DNA of 64,000 nucleotides from Cryptomeria japonica (GCF_030272615.1 NC_081413.1:338238802-338302801); one strand, 5' to 3'; positions 1 to 11,941 are shown, counted from the stretch's first letter. Notes: a model not told the origin generated them from the sequence alone. A program made the numbers and translations.

Positions 1-428
1 GGAAACTTTTGAATATCTTAGAGAGCAACTTGGTCTTATACTCTTACTAGTATAGACCTAGACAGTTGATGCTTGGCATCAAATTGATAGAATTTATAGA
101 GAAACCTTCTTCCGGCTTTGATGGAGAAGAGCTACTTCTCAGGGGGAGTAGTTGGTTATAACATTTGGTATTTGTAATTGGTTCTATGAACTGGTTGTAT
201 TTGGTATTTGTATTTCTTTGGCATTTGATGTCAAAGTAGGAGAGATATCTATGGAAAAACAAACATTATCCTTTGGGGAGAGATTATTCATTGGGGGAGA
301 GATATATACTCTCTGCATATATTTTCATATCTATTCTGGAGATTGTTGGTTTTTGGTTTTTGGCACTTTGTTTTGGCACTTAGATGTTTTTCCATTTTTG
401 TGTTACCATCAATGCTAAAGGGGGATAT
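1..428 (+). pseudogene. C-terminal end of copia pol plus 3' untranslated region (unit 0)
   Basis: Positions 2-55 encode the last residues of a copia RNase H region (ETFEYLREQLG then a stop at 53-55), matching the ends of the two units downstream. The rest is the 3' untranslated region: purine tracts near 143-151 and 231-242, and the true 3' polypurine tract CTAAAGGGGGA just before LTR1. The sequence is collinear with 4290-4717, one period downstream, so it is the tail of a further unit to the left of the window. A T-rich open frame at 152-418 is probably incidental. Confidence 0.8.
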
Positions 429-1479
429 TGTTTGTATTATGGATGTGTTGCTTTGGTTTTGTCATTGATGTCAACACTTATCAATACTTATCATTCTAGA
501 GATCTTTGGTTATGCATATTCACCGGTATTTGGTTTACCGACAGGTTATATTGTTCACTGGCACTGAAGATAACTTGTTATCATCTGGAGATTAGTTGGT
601 TATGTCGAAGACATGGTTTGCACACTTGGTTTTGGTATTGAGGTTATTGGTCTAATCAGGTTGACATATTTGTTGTTACCGCCAAATTGGTCTAGGTTAT
701 GGACTGGCATGCATTATCTATTCTAGATCAGCATGACACGTTATGGAGATGATTTAATCAATTGGTATTGTTGTAATTACATTGAGCCGACATGATGCAT
801 CGCATCTTGACTTACTTGTAATTGATTTTATTGTAATATTCTTAGTGAGCAGACCTACACATTTGGTCTTAGGTTTTGGTATATATGTAAGATCTCATTT
901 GTGAGATGATGTAATTGAGGTAATAGGTAGAAGGAAGATAACGGTATATGATTATGGTATTGTAACATGGTATGTGCGAATATTGAAGATCATATGAGCA
1001 AACCATAGAGAATTTGATTATCAGAGCTTAACCGGTACTGAATCCATCATTGGAGATGCTACTTTGAGCAATACATTATCATTGGATTTATTTATCCAAT
1101 TGTAGTTAGTGTGACTCCTATTTTGTGATTGAGCAGTGAGCTCTAGGCGGCTGGGATTTCTGCATGTGTAGACTCCATTTGTACACACATACTATCTACA
1201 ATAGTATCATCTGATTGTGGGTATGGTTTCCCACCTTGTTTTTTCCCCTTACAGGGTTTCCATGTAGAAATCTTTGTGTTATGTGTTGTGGATGTTGTTT
1301 CTCTTTTTGTTTCATGCATTAAGTTTCATTGGTATTGATATTAACTGTTAATCTGTTAACCGACATTAAGTTTGGTTTACCGGTATTATGTATCAAGTTT
1401 GATTAAGTTATATTTGGGTTGAAATTAATAGACAACTGATTCACCCCCCCCCCTTCTCACTTGCCTCTGGGTCCTAACA
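429..1479 (+). repeat. LTR1 of copia tandem array
   Basis: Begins TGTTTGTATT directly after the purine tract and ends CCTAACA two bases before the primer site. About 1051 bp. Contains a TATATA box near 880, the hairpin ATCTCA-TTTG-TGAGAT at 892-907, a conserved block near 1216-1290 (CCCACC..TTTTTCCCC..GGGTTTCCATG) and a C-tract at about 1443-1453. Confidence 0.88.
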
Positions 1480-1481
1480 AT

Positions 1482-1493
1482 TGGTATTAGAGC
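1482..1493 (+). other. Primer binding site, unit 1
   Basis: TGGTATTAGAGC, one mismatch (C to T) from the plant initiator-Met tRNA primer site TGGTATCAGAGC, placed two bases after the LTR1 end as expected. Confidence 0.85.
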
Positions 1494-1536
1494 TAAGTCC
1501 TCTTTTTGCAAAAGTTTAACAACTTGAGGAGATTCT

Positions 1537-1584
1537 ATGGCAACTAACTTGATGAAACTAACTTTGGTAAATGAAAAATCATGA
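1537..1584 (+). pseudogene. gag start stub, unit 1
   Basis: An ATG at 1537 in the position of the copia gag start (compare 5837 and 56802) opens a 15-codon frame ending in TGA. Compared with unit 2 it has lost about 25 bp just after MATN as well as the large gag-protease segment, so almost nothing of gag is left. The leader upstream (TTTAACAACTTGAGGAG) is the same conserved leader found in other copia elements of the window. Confidence 0.65.
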
Positions 1585-2691
1585 ATAGAACTGGTTTGGA
1601 GATTGCAACGGGTAATCACACTAGAGGTAATATCTTTCATTTCAATAACAATGAAAAACATGCTTGATTGCACATATTGATGAAAGTTTGATATGGCATA
1701 AAAGACTCTGTCATATGAATTTTGATTGCATTATAAAGATTACTTCATCTAAGGCAATAAGTGATTTACCTAAGATTCTAAAACCTCATAATCGGGTATG
1801 TAAGGAATGTCAAATGGGAAAGCAAGTTAGAACAACTTTTAAGAGTATTTCTGAGAAAACCAATGATGTTCTTGATTTAATTCATACTGACGTGTGTGGT
1901 CTGGGAAGAACAAGAAGTCTACAGGGAGATAGATACTTTATGCTAATCATTGATGATTATTCTAGAATGCGTTGGCTTACTTTTCTCAGGGAGAAATTAG
2001 AAGCTTTTGGGAAATTCAAATTATTCAAGGCATTTGTAGAGAATGAAACCAGTAAGAAAATAAAATGTTTAAGATCAGATCAAGGTGGTGAATTTACATA
2101 TAAGGAGTTCAATACATTTTGTGAAGTGAATGTAATTAGAAGACAACTATCAGCACCCTGGACACCTCAGAAAAATGGAGTTGTGGAAAGGAAGAACAAA
2201 ACTATTCTAGATGCAGCTAGAAGCCTGATATCAGAAGCAAATCTACCACATGTGTATTGGAGAGAAGAAGTGAATACAACAGTTTATACTTTCAACAGAT
2301 TTCACATAAAAGGTGAAACTGGTAAGACACCTTATGAATTATGGTTTGGTAATATTTCTACTCTTAAGTACTTCAGAATATTTGGAAGCAAATGTTACAT
2401 TAGGAGAGATAAGTATATTGGTAAGTTTGATCCTAGAAGTGATGAAGGTATATTTCTTGGTTACTCATCTAAGAGCAAAGCAAATAGATGTTTTATAAAA
2501 GATTCCAGAAAATCATGTAGAGTGCAAATATGAAGATAGATGAACACTTTAGAAGAAATTCAAGGTCTATGGATTCTAAACTGATAGTTGAGATAATCAC
2601 AAATGAACCTATACAGAGTGCACCGGTACAGAATGTTGATCCAGTCACAACGTTATCATTAGAGAATTCCACAGTGACTAAAGAACATTAG
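1585..2691 (+). pseudogene. Copia GAG-pre-integrase and integrase, unit 1
   Basis: Homologous to the integrase that joins element cDNA to the host chromosome. The longest open stretch is 1664-2533. It shows the HHCC zinc region (WHKRLCHMNFD, then CKECQMGK), the integrase core with HTDVCG, RSDQGGEF and VVERKNK (all three catalytic acidic residues D, D, E are present), and the copia GKFDPRSDEGIFLGYSS region after the core. A one-base loss near 1655 separates it from the upstream reading frame, small indels near 2510-2533 close the frame, and a TAG at 2689-2691 lies in frame just before the RT region. The same TAG is present in unit 2. Confidence 0.85.
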
Positions 2692-4344
2692 AAGGTGAAC
2701 ACACCCAGGTATGTAAGATTGAATCACTCTGAAAGTCAAATAATTGGGAATAAGTATCAAGGAGTTATGACAAGAGGAAGACTAGCGAATGAAGAGGTAT
2801 GCTTAATTTCTCAAATTGAACCAGCATCTGTTATTGAGGCATGTGAAGATAAACATTGGAATAAAGCTATGGAAGATGAATTGGAACAAATTGAAAAGAA
2901 TAATACATGGACATTGGTTCCCTGGCCTAAAGATAAAAATGTAATTGGAACTAAGTGGGTATTCAGAAATAAACTTAATGAAGATGATAAGGTAATCAGA
3001 AACAAAGAAAGATTAGCATATAAAGGCTATTCACAGAAAGAGGGAATTGATTACAATGAAACGTTTGCACTGGTAGCTAGAATTGAGGCAGTCAGATTAT
3101 TTCTTGCATTTATAGCACACAAGAAGTATAAAGTATTTCAAATGGATGTAAAATGTGCATTTCTAAATAATGATCTTGAAGAGGATGTTTACATTGAACA
3201 GTCTGATGGATTTTCATTGACAAATGATAAAGATATGGTTTGCAAATTAAGGAAATCTTTATATGGATTGAAGCAAGCTCCTAGAGCTTGGTATGGTAGA
3301 TTGGACAAATACATTTTGAAGCTTGGTTACACTCAAGGTAATGCTGACAACAACTTATATTTCAAAGTGACTAATGAAGACATCTTGGCTATTGAAGTTT
3401 TTGGTCATGACATCATTTTTGGAGGAGAAGATGGATTGTGTAAAGACTTTTCTAATAAGATGCAGGAAGAATTTGAAATGTCTATGATAGGAGAGATAAA
3501 ATTATTTTTAGGATTGCAGATTTCACTGACTAATAAAGGTATATTCATATGTCAAACAAAGTACTTGAAGGAACTACTGAAGAAATTTGGTATGGAAAAC
3601 TCTAAACTGGTAAGTACTCCTATGACTACAACTGATAAGCTATCATTGAAGGAGGATTCAGCTCCTATTAATCCAAAAAGATACAAATCTATGATTGAAG
3701 GCTTACTTTATTTGACACAAACTAGACCTGATATAATGAATGCAGTGTGATGTTTCAAGATTTCTGAGTAATCTAGAAAAAATCTTGAATCAGTAGTGAA
3801 AAGGATTTTCTGGTATCCACAAGGCACAAGAAATCTTGGTTTATGGTATCCTAAAGATGAAAATTTTGATTTATGTGCATACACAGATGCTAATTGGGTA
3901 GGAGATGTAGGTGACAAAAAGAGCACCATCAGCGAGGCATTCTTTTTGGGTAGAAGATTGATTTCATGGTTGACCAAAAAATAGAGTTGTACATCATTAT
4001 CAACAGCAAAATCAGAATATGTTGCAACACCAACTAACTATACTCAGGTATTATGGATTAAGCAAATGTTGAAGGACATAAAGGTAAAATGAAAAGAACC
4101 TATAATCATCTATTGTCATAATTTAGTAGCAACTGATATATCTAAGAATACAATATTTTGCTATAAGACTAAACATGTTTCTATCAAATACAATTTTCTG
4201 AAAGAGAATGTTGAAGCAAAAGAAGTGAGATTGGTTTATGTGAATACTAAAGAGCAGATTGCAGATATCTTTACTAAGCCTTTTCCTAAGGAAACTTTTG
4301 AATATCTCAAAGAGCATCTTGGTGTTATACCCTCACCTATATAG
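2692..4344 (+). pseudogene. Copia reverse transcriptase-RNase H, unit 1
   Basis: The open stretch 2695-3750 covers most of the copia RT: WIKAMEEELEQIEKN-like start, [34 protein letters not shown]. The catalytic loop that reads FVDDIIFGG in the full-length relative reads FGHDIIFGG here, so the first of the two aspartates is lost. A one-base loss at about 3748 shifts the frame; RNase H continues at 3796-3984 (YTDANW, SWLTKK) up to a TAG that replaces a glutamine codon, then in frame to the stop at 4342-4344. TGA at 4090-4092 is shared with unit 2. Not functional. Confidence 0.85.
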
Positions 4345-4717
4345 ATCTATATAGTTTATGCTTCACATCAAACCAACAAAATTTACAAAGAAACCTTTTT
4401 CCGGCTTTGATGGAAAAGAGCTACTTCTTAAGGGGAGTAGTTGGTTATAACTGTTGGTATATGTAATTGGCTCTATGAACTATTTGTATCTGGTATTTGT
4501 ATTTATTTGGCATTTGATGTCAAAGGGGGAGAGATATCTATGGAAAAACAAACATTATCCTTTGGGGAAAGATTATTCATTGGGGAAGAGATATATACTC
4601 TCTGCATTCATTTTCATATCTATTCTGGAGATTGTTGGTTTTGGGTTTTTGGCATTCTGTTTTGGCACTTAGATGTTTTTACATCTTTGTGTTTCCATCA
4701 ATGCCAAAGGGGGATAT
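4345..4717 (+). other. 3' untranslated region with polypurine tracts, unit 1
   Basis: Holds three purine tracts: near 4427-4437 (TTAAGGGGAG), 4521-4531 (TCAAAGGGGGAGAGA) and the LTR-adjacent 3' polypurine tract CCAAAGGGGGATAT ending at 4717. CATCAATG at 4696-4703 precedes the tract and can pair with CATTGATG at 4752-4759 inside LTR2. A T-rich open frame at 4441-4950 crosses the tract into the LTR; coding is doubtful. Confidence 0.7.
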
Positions 4718-5779
4718 TGTTGGTATTATCAACGTGTTGCATTGGCTTTGTCATTGATGTCAACACTTATCAACACTTATCGTTCTGGAGATCTTTGGTT
4801 ATGTTCACCGACAAGTTCAGTAACTTATGCATAGTCATCGATATTTGGTTCACTAGCACTGAGGATGACTTGTTATCATCTAGAGATCACTTGGTTATGT
4901 TGAAGACATGGTTTGGACACTTGGTTTTTGTATTGAGGTTATTGGTCTAATTGGGTTGACATATTTGTTGTTACTGCCAAATTAGTCTAGGTTATGGACC
5001 GACATGCATTATATATTCCAGATCAGCACGACACATTATGGAGATGATTTAATCAATTAGTATTGTTGTAATTACATTGAGCTGACATGATGCATCACAT
5101 CTTGACTTACTTGTAATTGGTTTTATTGTAATATTCTTAGTGAACCGGCCTACACATTTGGTCTTAGGTTTTGGTATATATGTAAGATCTCATTTGTGAG
5201 ATGATGTAATTGAGGTAATAGGTAGAAGGAAGATAACAGTATATGGTTATGGTATTGTAACATGGTATGTGTAAATATTGAATATCATATGAGCAGACAA
5301 TGGAGAAGGTGATTATCAGAGCTTAACCGGTATTGAATCCAGCATTGGAGATGCTACTTTGAGCAATACATTATCATTGGATTTATTCATCCAATTGTAG
5401 TCGATGTGACTCATATTTTGTGGTTGAGCAATGAGATCTAGGCAGCTGGCCTTTTTGCATGTGCAGACTCCATTGGTACACATATACTATATGCAGTAGT
5501 ATCATCTGATTGTGGGTAAGGTTTCCCACCATGGTTTTTCCCCTCATAGGGTTTCCATGTACAAATATTTGTGTTATGTGTTGTGGATGTTGTTTCTCTT
5601 TCTCTTTCATGCATTAAGTTTCACTGGTATTGATATTAACTGTTAATCTATTAACCAGTATTAAGTTTGGTTTACCAGTATTATGTATCAAGTTTGGTTA
5701 AGTTATATTTGGGTTAAAAATTAATAGACAACTGATTCACCCCCCCCCCCCCCCTCTCTGTTGCCTCTGGGTCCTAACA
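4718..5779 (+). repeat. LTR2 of copia tandem array (shared by units 1 and 2)
   Basis: TGTTGGTATTATC start, CCTAACA end, about 1062 bp. It serves as 3' LTR for the unit to its left and 5' LTR for the one to its right. Contains TATATA at 5175-5180, hairpin 5187-5202 and a 15-base C-tract near 5740-5754. Confidence 0.9.
5175..5202 (+). promoter_or_regulatory. LTR TATA box and downstream hairpin
   Basis: TATATA at 5175-5180 is followed after 6 bases by ATCTCA-TTTG-TGAGAT (5187-5202), a perfect 6-bp stem. The position suggests the core promoter, with transcription starting roughly 25-30 bases downstream; that start is inferred. The same arrangement occurs in LTR1 (892-907), LTR3 (9535-9550) and, with a changed but still paired stem, in the LTRs at 56165-56180 and near 61790. 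Confidence 0.5.
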
Positions 5780-5781
5780 AT

Positions 5782-5793
5782 TGGTATCAGAGC
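5782..5793 (+). other. Primer binding site, unit 2
   Basis: Exact TGGTATCAGAGC two bases after the LTR2 terminus. Confidence 0.9.
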
Positions 5794-5836
5794 TAAGTCC
5801 TCTTTTTGTAGAAGTTAAACAACTTGAGGAGATTCT

Positions 5837-7018
5837 ATGGCAACTAACTTTTTCAGGAAGGATAGTCCGAAACTTGATGGAACTAACTATGGTAAATGCA
5901 AAATCATGAATAGAACTGGTTTGGAGATTGCAACCGGTAATCACACTAGAGGTAATATCTTTCATTTGAATAACAATGAAAAGACATGCTTGATTAGACA
6001 TATTTATGAATGTTGGTTATGCAGAAAAAGAGTCCATCATGTGAATTTTGATTGCATTATAAAGATTAGTTCATCTAAGGAAGTAAGGGATTTACCTAAG
6101 ATTGTAAAACCTCTTAGTCCAGTATGTAAGGAATGTCAAATGGGAAAGTAAGTTAGAATAACTTTTAAGAGTATTTCTGAGAAAATCAATGATCTTCTTG
6201 ATTTAATTCATACTGACTTGTGTGGTATGGCAAGAACAAGAAGTCTACATGGAGATAGATACTTTATGCTAATCATTGATGATTATTCTAGAATGTGTTG
6301 GGTTACTTTTCTCAGGGACAAATTAGAAGCTTTTGGGAAATACAAATTATTCAAGGCACTTGTAGAGAATGAAACCAATAAGAAAATCAAATGTTTAAGA
6401 TCAGATCAACGAGGTGAATTTATATCTAAGGAGTTCAATACATTTTGTAAAGAGAATGGAATTAGAAGACAACTATCAGCACCTCGGACACCTCAGCAAA
6501 ATGGAGTTGTGGAAAAGAAGAACAAAACTATTCTAGATGCAACTAGAAGCATGATATCAGAAGAAAATCTACCTCATGTGTATTGTAGAGAAGCAGTAAA
6601 TACAATGGTTTACACTTTCAACAGAGTTCACATCAAAGGTGAAACCGGTAAGACACCTTATGAATTATGGTTTGGTAATATTCCTACTCTTAAGTACTTC
6701 AGAATATTTGGAAGCAAATGTCACATTAGGAGAGATGAGTATATTGGTAAGTTTGATCCTAGAAGTGATGAAGGTATATTTCTTGGTTACTCATCTAAGA
6801 GAAAATCATATAGATGTTTTAATAAAAGATTGCTGAAAATCATTGAGAGTGCAAATGTGAAGATAGATGAACACTTTAGAATAAATTTAAGGTCTATGGA
6901 TTCTAAACCAGCACTTGAGATAATCACAAATGAACCTATACAGAGTGCACTGGTACAGAATGTTGATCCAGTCACAACGACATCATCAGAGAATTCCACA
7001 GTGACTGAAGAACATTAG
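5837..7018 (+). pseudogene. Fused gag-stub/integrase reading frame, unit 2
   Basis: Starts at the gag ATG (MATNFFRKDSPKLDG) and after about 19 residues joins in frame to the pre-integrase region (CKIMNRTGLEIATGN). In the full-length relative at 55.7-62.4 kb these points are separated by about 1280 bp holding the rest of gag, the zinc knuckle and the protease. The first zinc-binding His of the HHCC region is changed (CRKRVHHVNF). TAA at 6149-6151 replaces a Gln codon; the frame then stays open through the integrase core (HTDLCG, RSDQRGEF, VVEKKNK) to TAG 7016-7018, which is shared with unit 1. It may have been a mini-polyprotein once, but is now interrupted. Confidence 0.85.
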
Positions 7019-8671
7019 CAAGTGAACACACCCAGGTATGTAAGATTGAATCACTCTGAAAGTCAGATAATTGGGAATAAGTATCAAGGAGTTATGATAA
7101 GAGGAAGACTAGAAAATGAAGAGGTATGCATAATTTCTCAAATTGAACCAGCATCTATTATTGAGCCATGTGAACATAAACATCTTATTAAAGCTATGGA
7201 AGATGAATTGGAACAAATTGAAAAGAATAATACATGGACATTGGTTCTCTGGCATAAAGATAAAAATGTAATTGGAACTAAGTGGGTATTCAGAAATAAA
7301 CTTAATGAAGATGATAAGTTAATAAAAAAAAAAGCAAGATTAGTGTGGAAAGGCTATTCACAAAAAGAGGGAATTGATTACAATGAAACTTTACACCCAT
7401 AGCTAGAATTGAGGCAGTCAGATTATTTCTTGCATTTACAGTACATGAGAACTATAAAGTATATCAAATGGATGTAAAATGTGTATTGATGAATGGTGAT
7501 CTTGAAAAGGAAGTTTACATTGAATAGCCTGATGGATTTTCATTGACAAATGATAAAGATATGGTTTGCAGATTAAGGAAAGCTTTATATGGGTTGAAGC
7601 AAGCTCCTAGAGCTTGGTATGCTAGATTGGACAAATATATTTTGAACCTTGGTTACACTAAAGGTAATGCTGACAGCAATTTATCTTTCAAAGTGACTAA
7701 TGAAGACATCTTAGTTATTGAAGTTTTTGGTGATGAAATCATTTTTGGAGAAGAAGATGGATTGTGTAAAGACTTTTATAATAAGATTCAAGAAGAATTT
7801 GAAATGTCAATAATTGGAGAGATAAAATTATTTTCAGGATTGTAGATTTCACAGACTGATAAAGGTATATTCATATGTCAAACAAAGTACTTGAAGGAAC
7901 TACTAAATAAATTTGGTATGGAAAACTCTAAACCGGTAAGTAATCCTATGACTGCAACTGATAAACTATCATTGAAGGATGATTCAGCTCCTGTTAATCC
8001 AAAAAGATACAAACCTTTGATTGGAGGTTTATTGTATTTGACACAAACTAGACCTGATATAATGAATGCAGTGTGTATGTTTCAATATTTTAGAGTAATC
8101 CTATAGAAAATAATGAATCAGCAGTGAAAAGGATTTTCCGATATCTACAAGGCACAAGAAATCTTGGTTTATGGTATCCTAAAGATGAAAATTTTGATTT
8201 ATGTGCATACACCAATGCTAATTGGGCAAGAGTTGTAGATGACAAAAAGAGCACCACCGGTGGGGCATTCTTTCTTGGTAGCAGATTGATTTCATGGTTG
8301 AACATAAAACAGAGTTGGACATCATTATCAACAGTAGAATCAAAATATGTTGCAGCATCAACTAACTGTACTTAGGTATTATGGATTAAGTAAATGTTGA
8401 AGGACATAAAGGTAAAATGAAAAGAACCTATAATCATCTATTGTGATAGTTTAGTAGCAATTCATATATATATAATTCCAGTGTTTCACTCTAAGAATAA
8501 ACATGTTCAATCAAATACAATTTTCTGAAAGAGAATGTTGAAGCAAAAGAAGTGAGATTGGTTTATGTGAATACTAAAGAGTAGATTGCAGATATCTTTA
8601 CTAAGCCTTTGCCTAAGGAAACTTTTGAATATCTTAGAGAGCAGCTTGGTGTTATACCCTCACTAGTATAG
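7019..8671 (+). pseudogene. Copia reverse transcriptase-RNase H, unit 2
   Basis: RT N-terminal half is open at 7022-7402, then a one-base loss near 7390 (ETL for ETFAPIAR) shifts the frame. The RT C-terminal half is open at 7543-7845 with LYGLKQAPRAWYARL. The catalytic loop reads FGDEIIFG instead of FVDDIIFG, so the second aspartate is lost, at a different residue from unit 1. Stops from CAG to TAG are seen at about 7525, 7843, 8374 and 8581. The RNase H fragment is 8124-8375. TGA at 8418-8420 is shared with unit 1 (4090-4092). The frame ends at 8669-8671. Confidence 0.85.
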
Positions 8672-9044
8672 ACGTAGATAGTTGATGCTTGGCATCAAAC
8701 TGGCAGAATTTATAGAGAAACCTTTTCTCGGCTTTGATGGAGAAGAGCTACTTCTTAGGGGGAGTAGTTGGTTATAACAATTAGTATTTGTAACTTGTTG
8801 TATGAACTAGTTGTATCTGGTATTTGTATTGTTTTGGCATTTAATGTAAAAGGGGGAAAGATATTTATGGAAAAACAAACATTATCCTTTGGGGAGAGAG
8901 TATTCATTGGGGGAGAGATATACACTCTCTGCATTTATTTTCATATCTATTCTGGAGATTGTTGGTTTTTGGTTTTTGGCATTCTTTTTTGGCACTTAGA
9001 TGTTTTTCCATCTTTGTGTTTCCATCAATGCCAAAGGGGGATAT
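8672..9044 (+). other. 3' untranslated region with polypurine tracts, unit 2
   Basis: Same layout as 4345-4717: purine tracts near 8757-8765 and 8851-8860, then CCAAAGGGGGATAT against the LTR3 start. CATCAATG is at 9023-9030 and its partner CATTGATG at 9079-9086 in the LTR. An open frame of 210 codons (8768-9400) crosses the junction. Confidence 0.7.
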
Positions 9045-10120
9045 TGTTGGTATTATGGATGTGTTGCATTTTTTTTGTCATTGATGTCAACCCTTATCAA
9101 CACTTATCATTATGGAGATCTTTGGTTATGTTCACCGACAAGTTCAGTGACTTATGCATAGTCACTGGTATTTGGTTCACCAACAGTTTATATTGTTCAC
9201 CGGCACTGAGGATGACTTGTTATCATCTGGAGATCACTTGGTTATGTCGAAGACATGGTTTGGACACTTGGCTTTGGTATTTAGGTTATTGGTCTAATCG
9301 GGTTGACATATTTATTGTTACCACCAAAAATGGTCGAGGTTATGGATCGACATACATTATCTATTCCAGATCAGCACGACATGTTATGGAGATGATTTAA
9401 TCAATTGGTATTGTTGTAATTACATTGAGCTGACATGATGCATTGCATCTTGAGTTACCTGTAATTGATTTTATTGTAATATTCTTAGTGAGCCGACCTA
9501 CTTATTTGGTCTTAGGTTTTGGTATATATGTAAGATCTCATTTGTGAGATGATGTAAGTCAAGTAATAGGTAGAAGGAATATAAAGGTATATGGTTGTGG
9601 TATTGTAACATGGTATGTGCAAATATTGAAGATCATATGAGCAGACCATAGAGAAGGTGATTATCAAAGCTTAACCGGTACTAAATCTAGCATTGGAGAT
9701 GCTTCTTTGAGCAGTACATTATCATTGGATTTATTCATCCAATTGTAGTCAATGTGACTCCTATTTTGTGATTGAGCAGTGAGCTCTAGGCGGCTAGCCT
9801 TTCTACATGTGCAGACTCCATTTGTACACACATACTATCTACAGTAGTATCATCTGATTGTGGGTAAGGTTTCCCACGATGGTTTTTCCCCTTACAGGGT
9901 TTCCACATACAAATCTTTGTGTTATGTGTTGTGGATGTTGTTTCTCTTTCTATTTCATGCATTAAGTTTCACCGGTATTGATATTAACTGTTAATCTATT
10001 AACCAACATTAAGTTTGGTTTACCAGTATTATGTATCAAGTTTGATTAAGTTATATTTGGGTTGAAATTAATAGACAACTGAATAACCCCCCCCTTCTCA
10101 GTTACCTCCAGGTCCTAACA
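9045..10120 (+). repeat. LTR3 of copia tandem array (right end)
   Basis: TGTTGGTATTATG start and CCTAACA end, about 1076 bp, homologous along its length to LTR1 and LTR2, with TATATA, hairpin 9535-9550 and an 8-base C-tract. TAATT at 10121-10125 would be one copy of a 5-bp target duplication; the left copy lies outside the window. Confidence 0.88.
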
Positions 10121-11941
10121 TAATTCATTCCCACCATTCACAGGGATTTATGCAAGAATAGAAAACTCAAGAAAAATGCATGAAATCACAATAACTGCTT
10201 GCTTTGAAGACAAGAAATTCATTCAATATTATCTCTAGCCAGTAGGCATCATTCCTATAGGATTATATCATGCCAAGGAAGTCCTCCAAATACCTCTAAC
10301 ACATACAATCAACCAACTAACCATTGGGATGACCACATTTCAAAATCTGGCAAGAAAAGTTGCTTAAGACAACAATGCAACTTTGCAACTTTTGACACAT
10401 TTCTACAATTCGGTCTTGCCTTCACACCAAAGGTCAAGAATGAACATTCCACACATTGCAGACCCCTAAACATCACAAATACATATAAAATACCCATACA
10501 AGGCATTTGACCAAGTTGACACCTATTGGGGCCTTAAGGCTTATTACACTGCCTAGACCTAATCAATAGGCCTTCAAACACACACATTGTACATTCTATT
10601 CCTAAGAATAACCATGAATCAAAATAATGTAGACACATGTAAAAATGAAGTAGAGACATTTCCTAGTACCCCTACACCACCTATCTATAAAATGATCACA
10701 TTTACCGAGTTATAATAGAAACAAATGTTAGAACTTCAATTATTCACCTGATGATATATTTTACCATGCATACACCTTTTCAATGCTCAATAAATAGTAA
10801 GAAGATGATTATAATGTTTTACATGATGTCATTAAAAATTTGACCAATCCTATATTTACACAAATAGATTAATCATAACAAATAAATCTCATTACTTAAA
10901 GTAAAATTTAATATTAGATATCTATTTCAACCACCTATGGTCATTTCCCTACATGCCATTAGCCGGTCAATTGTCTATATTAAGCATAATACTTGATATC
11001 TTAGCCTTACTTGCCACCACTTAATTTTCATTTACTGACACACACAAATTCAACTACATACATATATTACCTTATTCAATCTCATCTCCTACCATCACTT
11101 AATTATAATCATTCACAACTAAGCATTCCTAGCGATCAAGAAGCATAGTCATCTAGAAAAGCATTAAAAATTCATACATTACACCATTAATTCATTCTGC
11201 TGGAATTCATGGAACAAACACTTTCTTTGAATATGATAAGGAGATAGGAACTTTTCTTAATCCATCCATATGATCAAGTAGGACATTTCATCAAACCACA
11301 TTGCTCTTACTCAAAACTTATACTTTTATGTTGCCAAACCAAATAAAGACATAATGGTATGATTTCAAATTTTCTATACATGAAATGCACCAAGTTTTTA
11401 CTTCGTTCTACATATATATTATAACATTGTGTTTTAACCTATTAGTTTATAAGAACTTCCTATATTAATTATGAAAAAGAGATTCTATCCAATCAATTCT
11501 TCCTTAGATCAAATCATAGATATAGTGCACAAGTCTCAATCTTCAAGCAATTTCATTTTATACAAACTTTTCCTTTAATATATGCAATACCACATTTCAA
11601 CAATGAGTATCCAATGCTTCTACTCTTTATAAATACACTCCAAAATGCTATGATTCTTGTACCTAAACGAAGAGGAGAGGGAGGAAGAACACTGCCAATC
11701 AACCAATGTATGCACACAAGAATTATACATGAAATTTTTTCAAATTCCTAGACATGTCATATTTATCATACTGTATATATTCACATCATTTTAAAAGATA
11801 TGAAAATTCAACTTCCTATAAGGTCTCCTAATATTACAAATGTAGCTAGAAATATCAAGTCCTTATTGAAAGATATGATTTATTCAAACAATCTTTTCTT
11901 AAATGCAGATTCACACACATTTATCAACACCTGATAGTTCT
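10121..11941 (+). other. No recognisable gene; AT-rich spacer
   Basis: About 1.8 kb between the array and the next LTR. No open frame with recognisable protein similarity, no purine tract/primer site pair and no obvious tandem repeat. The short frames present look random. Confidence 0.6.

Larger units (their letters stand above)
1..10120 (+). mobile_element. Tandem LTR-sharing copia array (at least 2.1 units)
   Basis: Three homologous LTRs alternate with two full internal regions and the tail of a third. The repeat period is 4289 bp from LTR1 start to LTR2 start and 4327 bp from LTR2 to LTR3. Each internal region starts with a tRNA-iMet-type primer site and ends with a purine tract, so each unit has the organisation of a whole element but shares its flanking LTR with the neighbour. 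The array runs off the left window edge. The right edge is the LTR3 terminus CCTAACA at 10120, followed by TAATT. This layout is known to arise by unequal homologous recombination between LTRs, or by recombination between element copies. Both internal regions lack most of gag and protease, so the units are non-autonomous. Confidence 0.85.

Noticed and set aside
1482..1493. Initiator tRNA-like sequence as a tRNA gene
   Set aside because: Only the 12-base primer-site complement is present next to each LTR; no tRNA body.
5837..5960. The 1.28-kb gag-protease gap as a spliced-out intron (retrocopied spliced RNA)
   Set aside because: No GT...AG at the corresponding E3 positions; a 4-bp ATGG microhomology explains the junction as a deletion.
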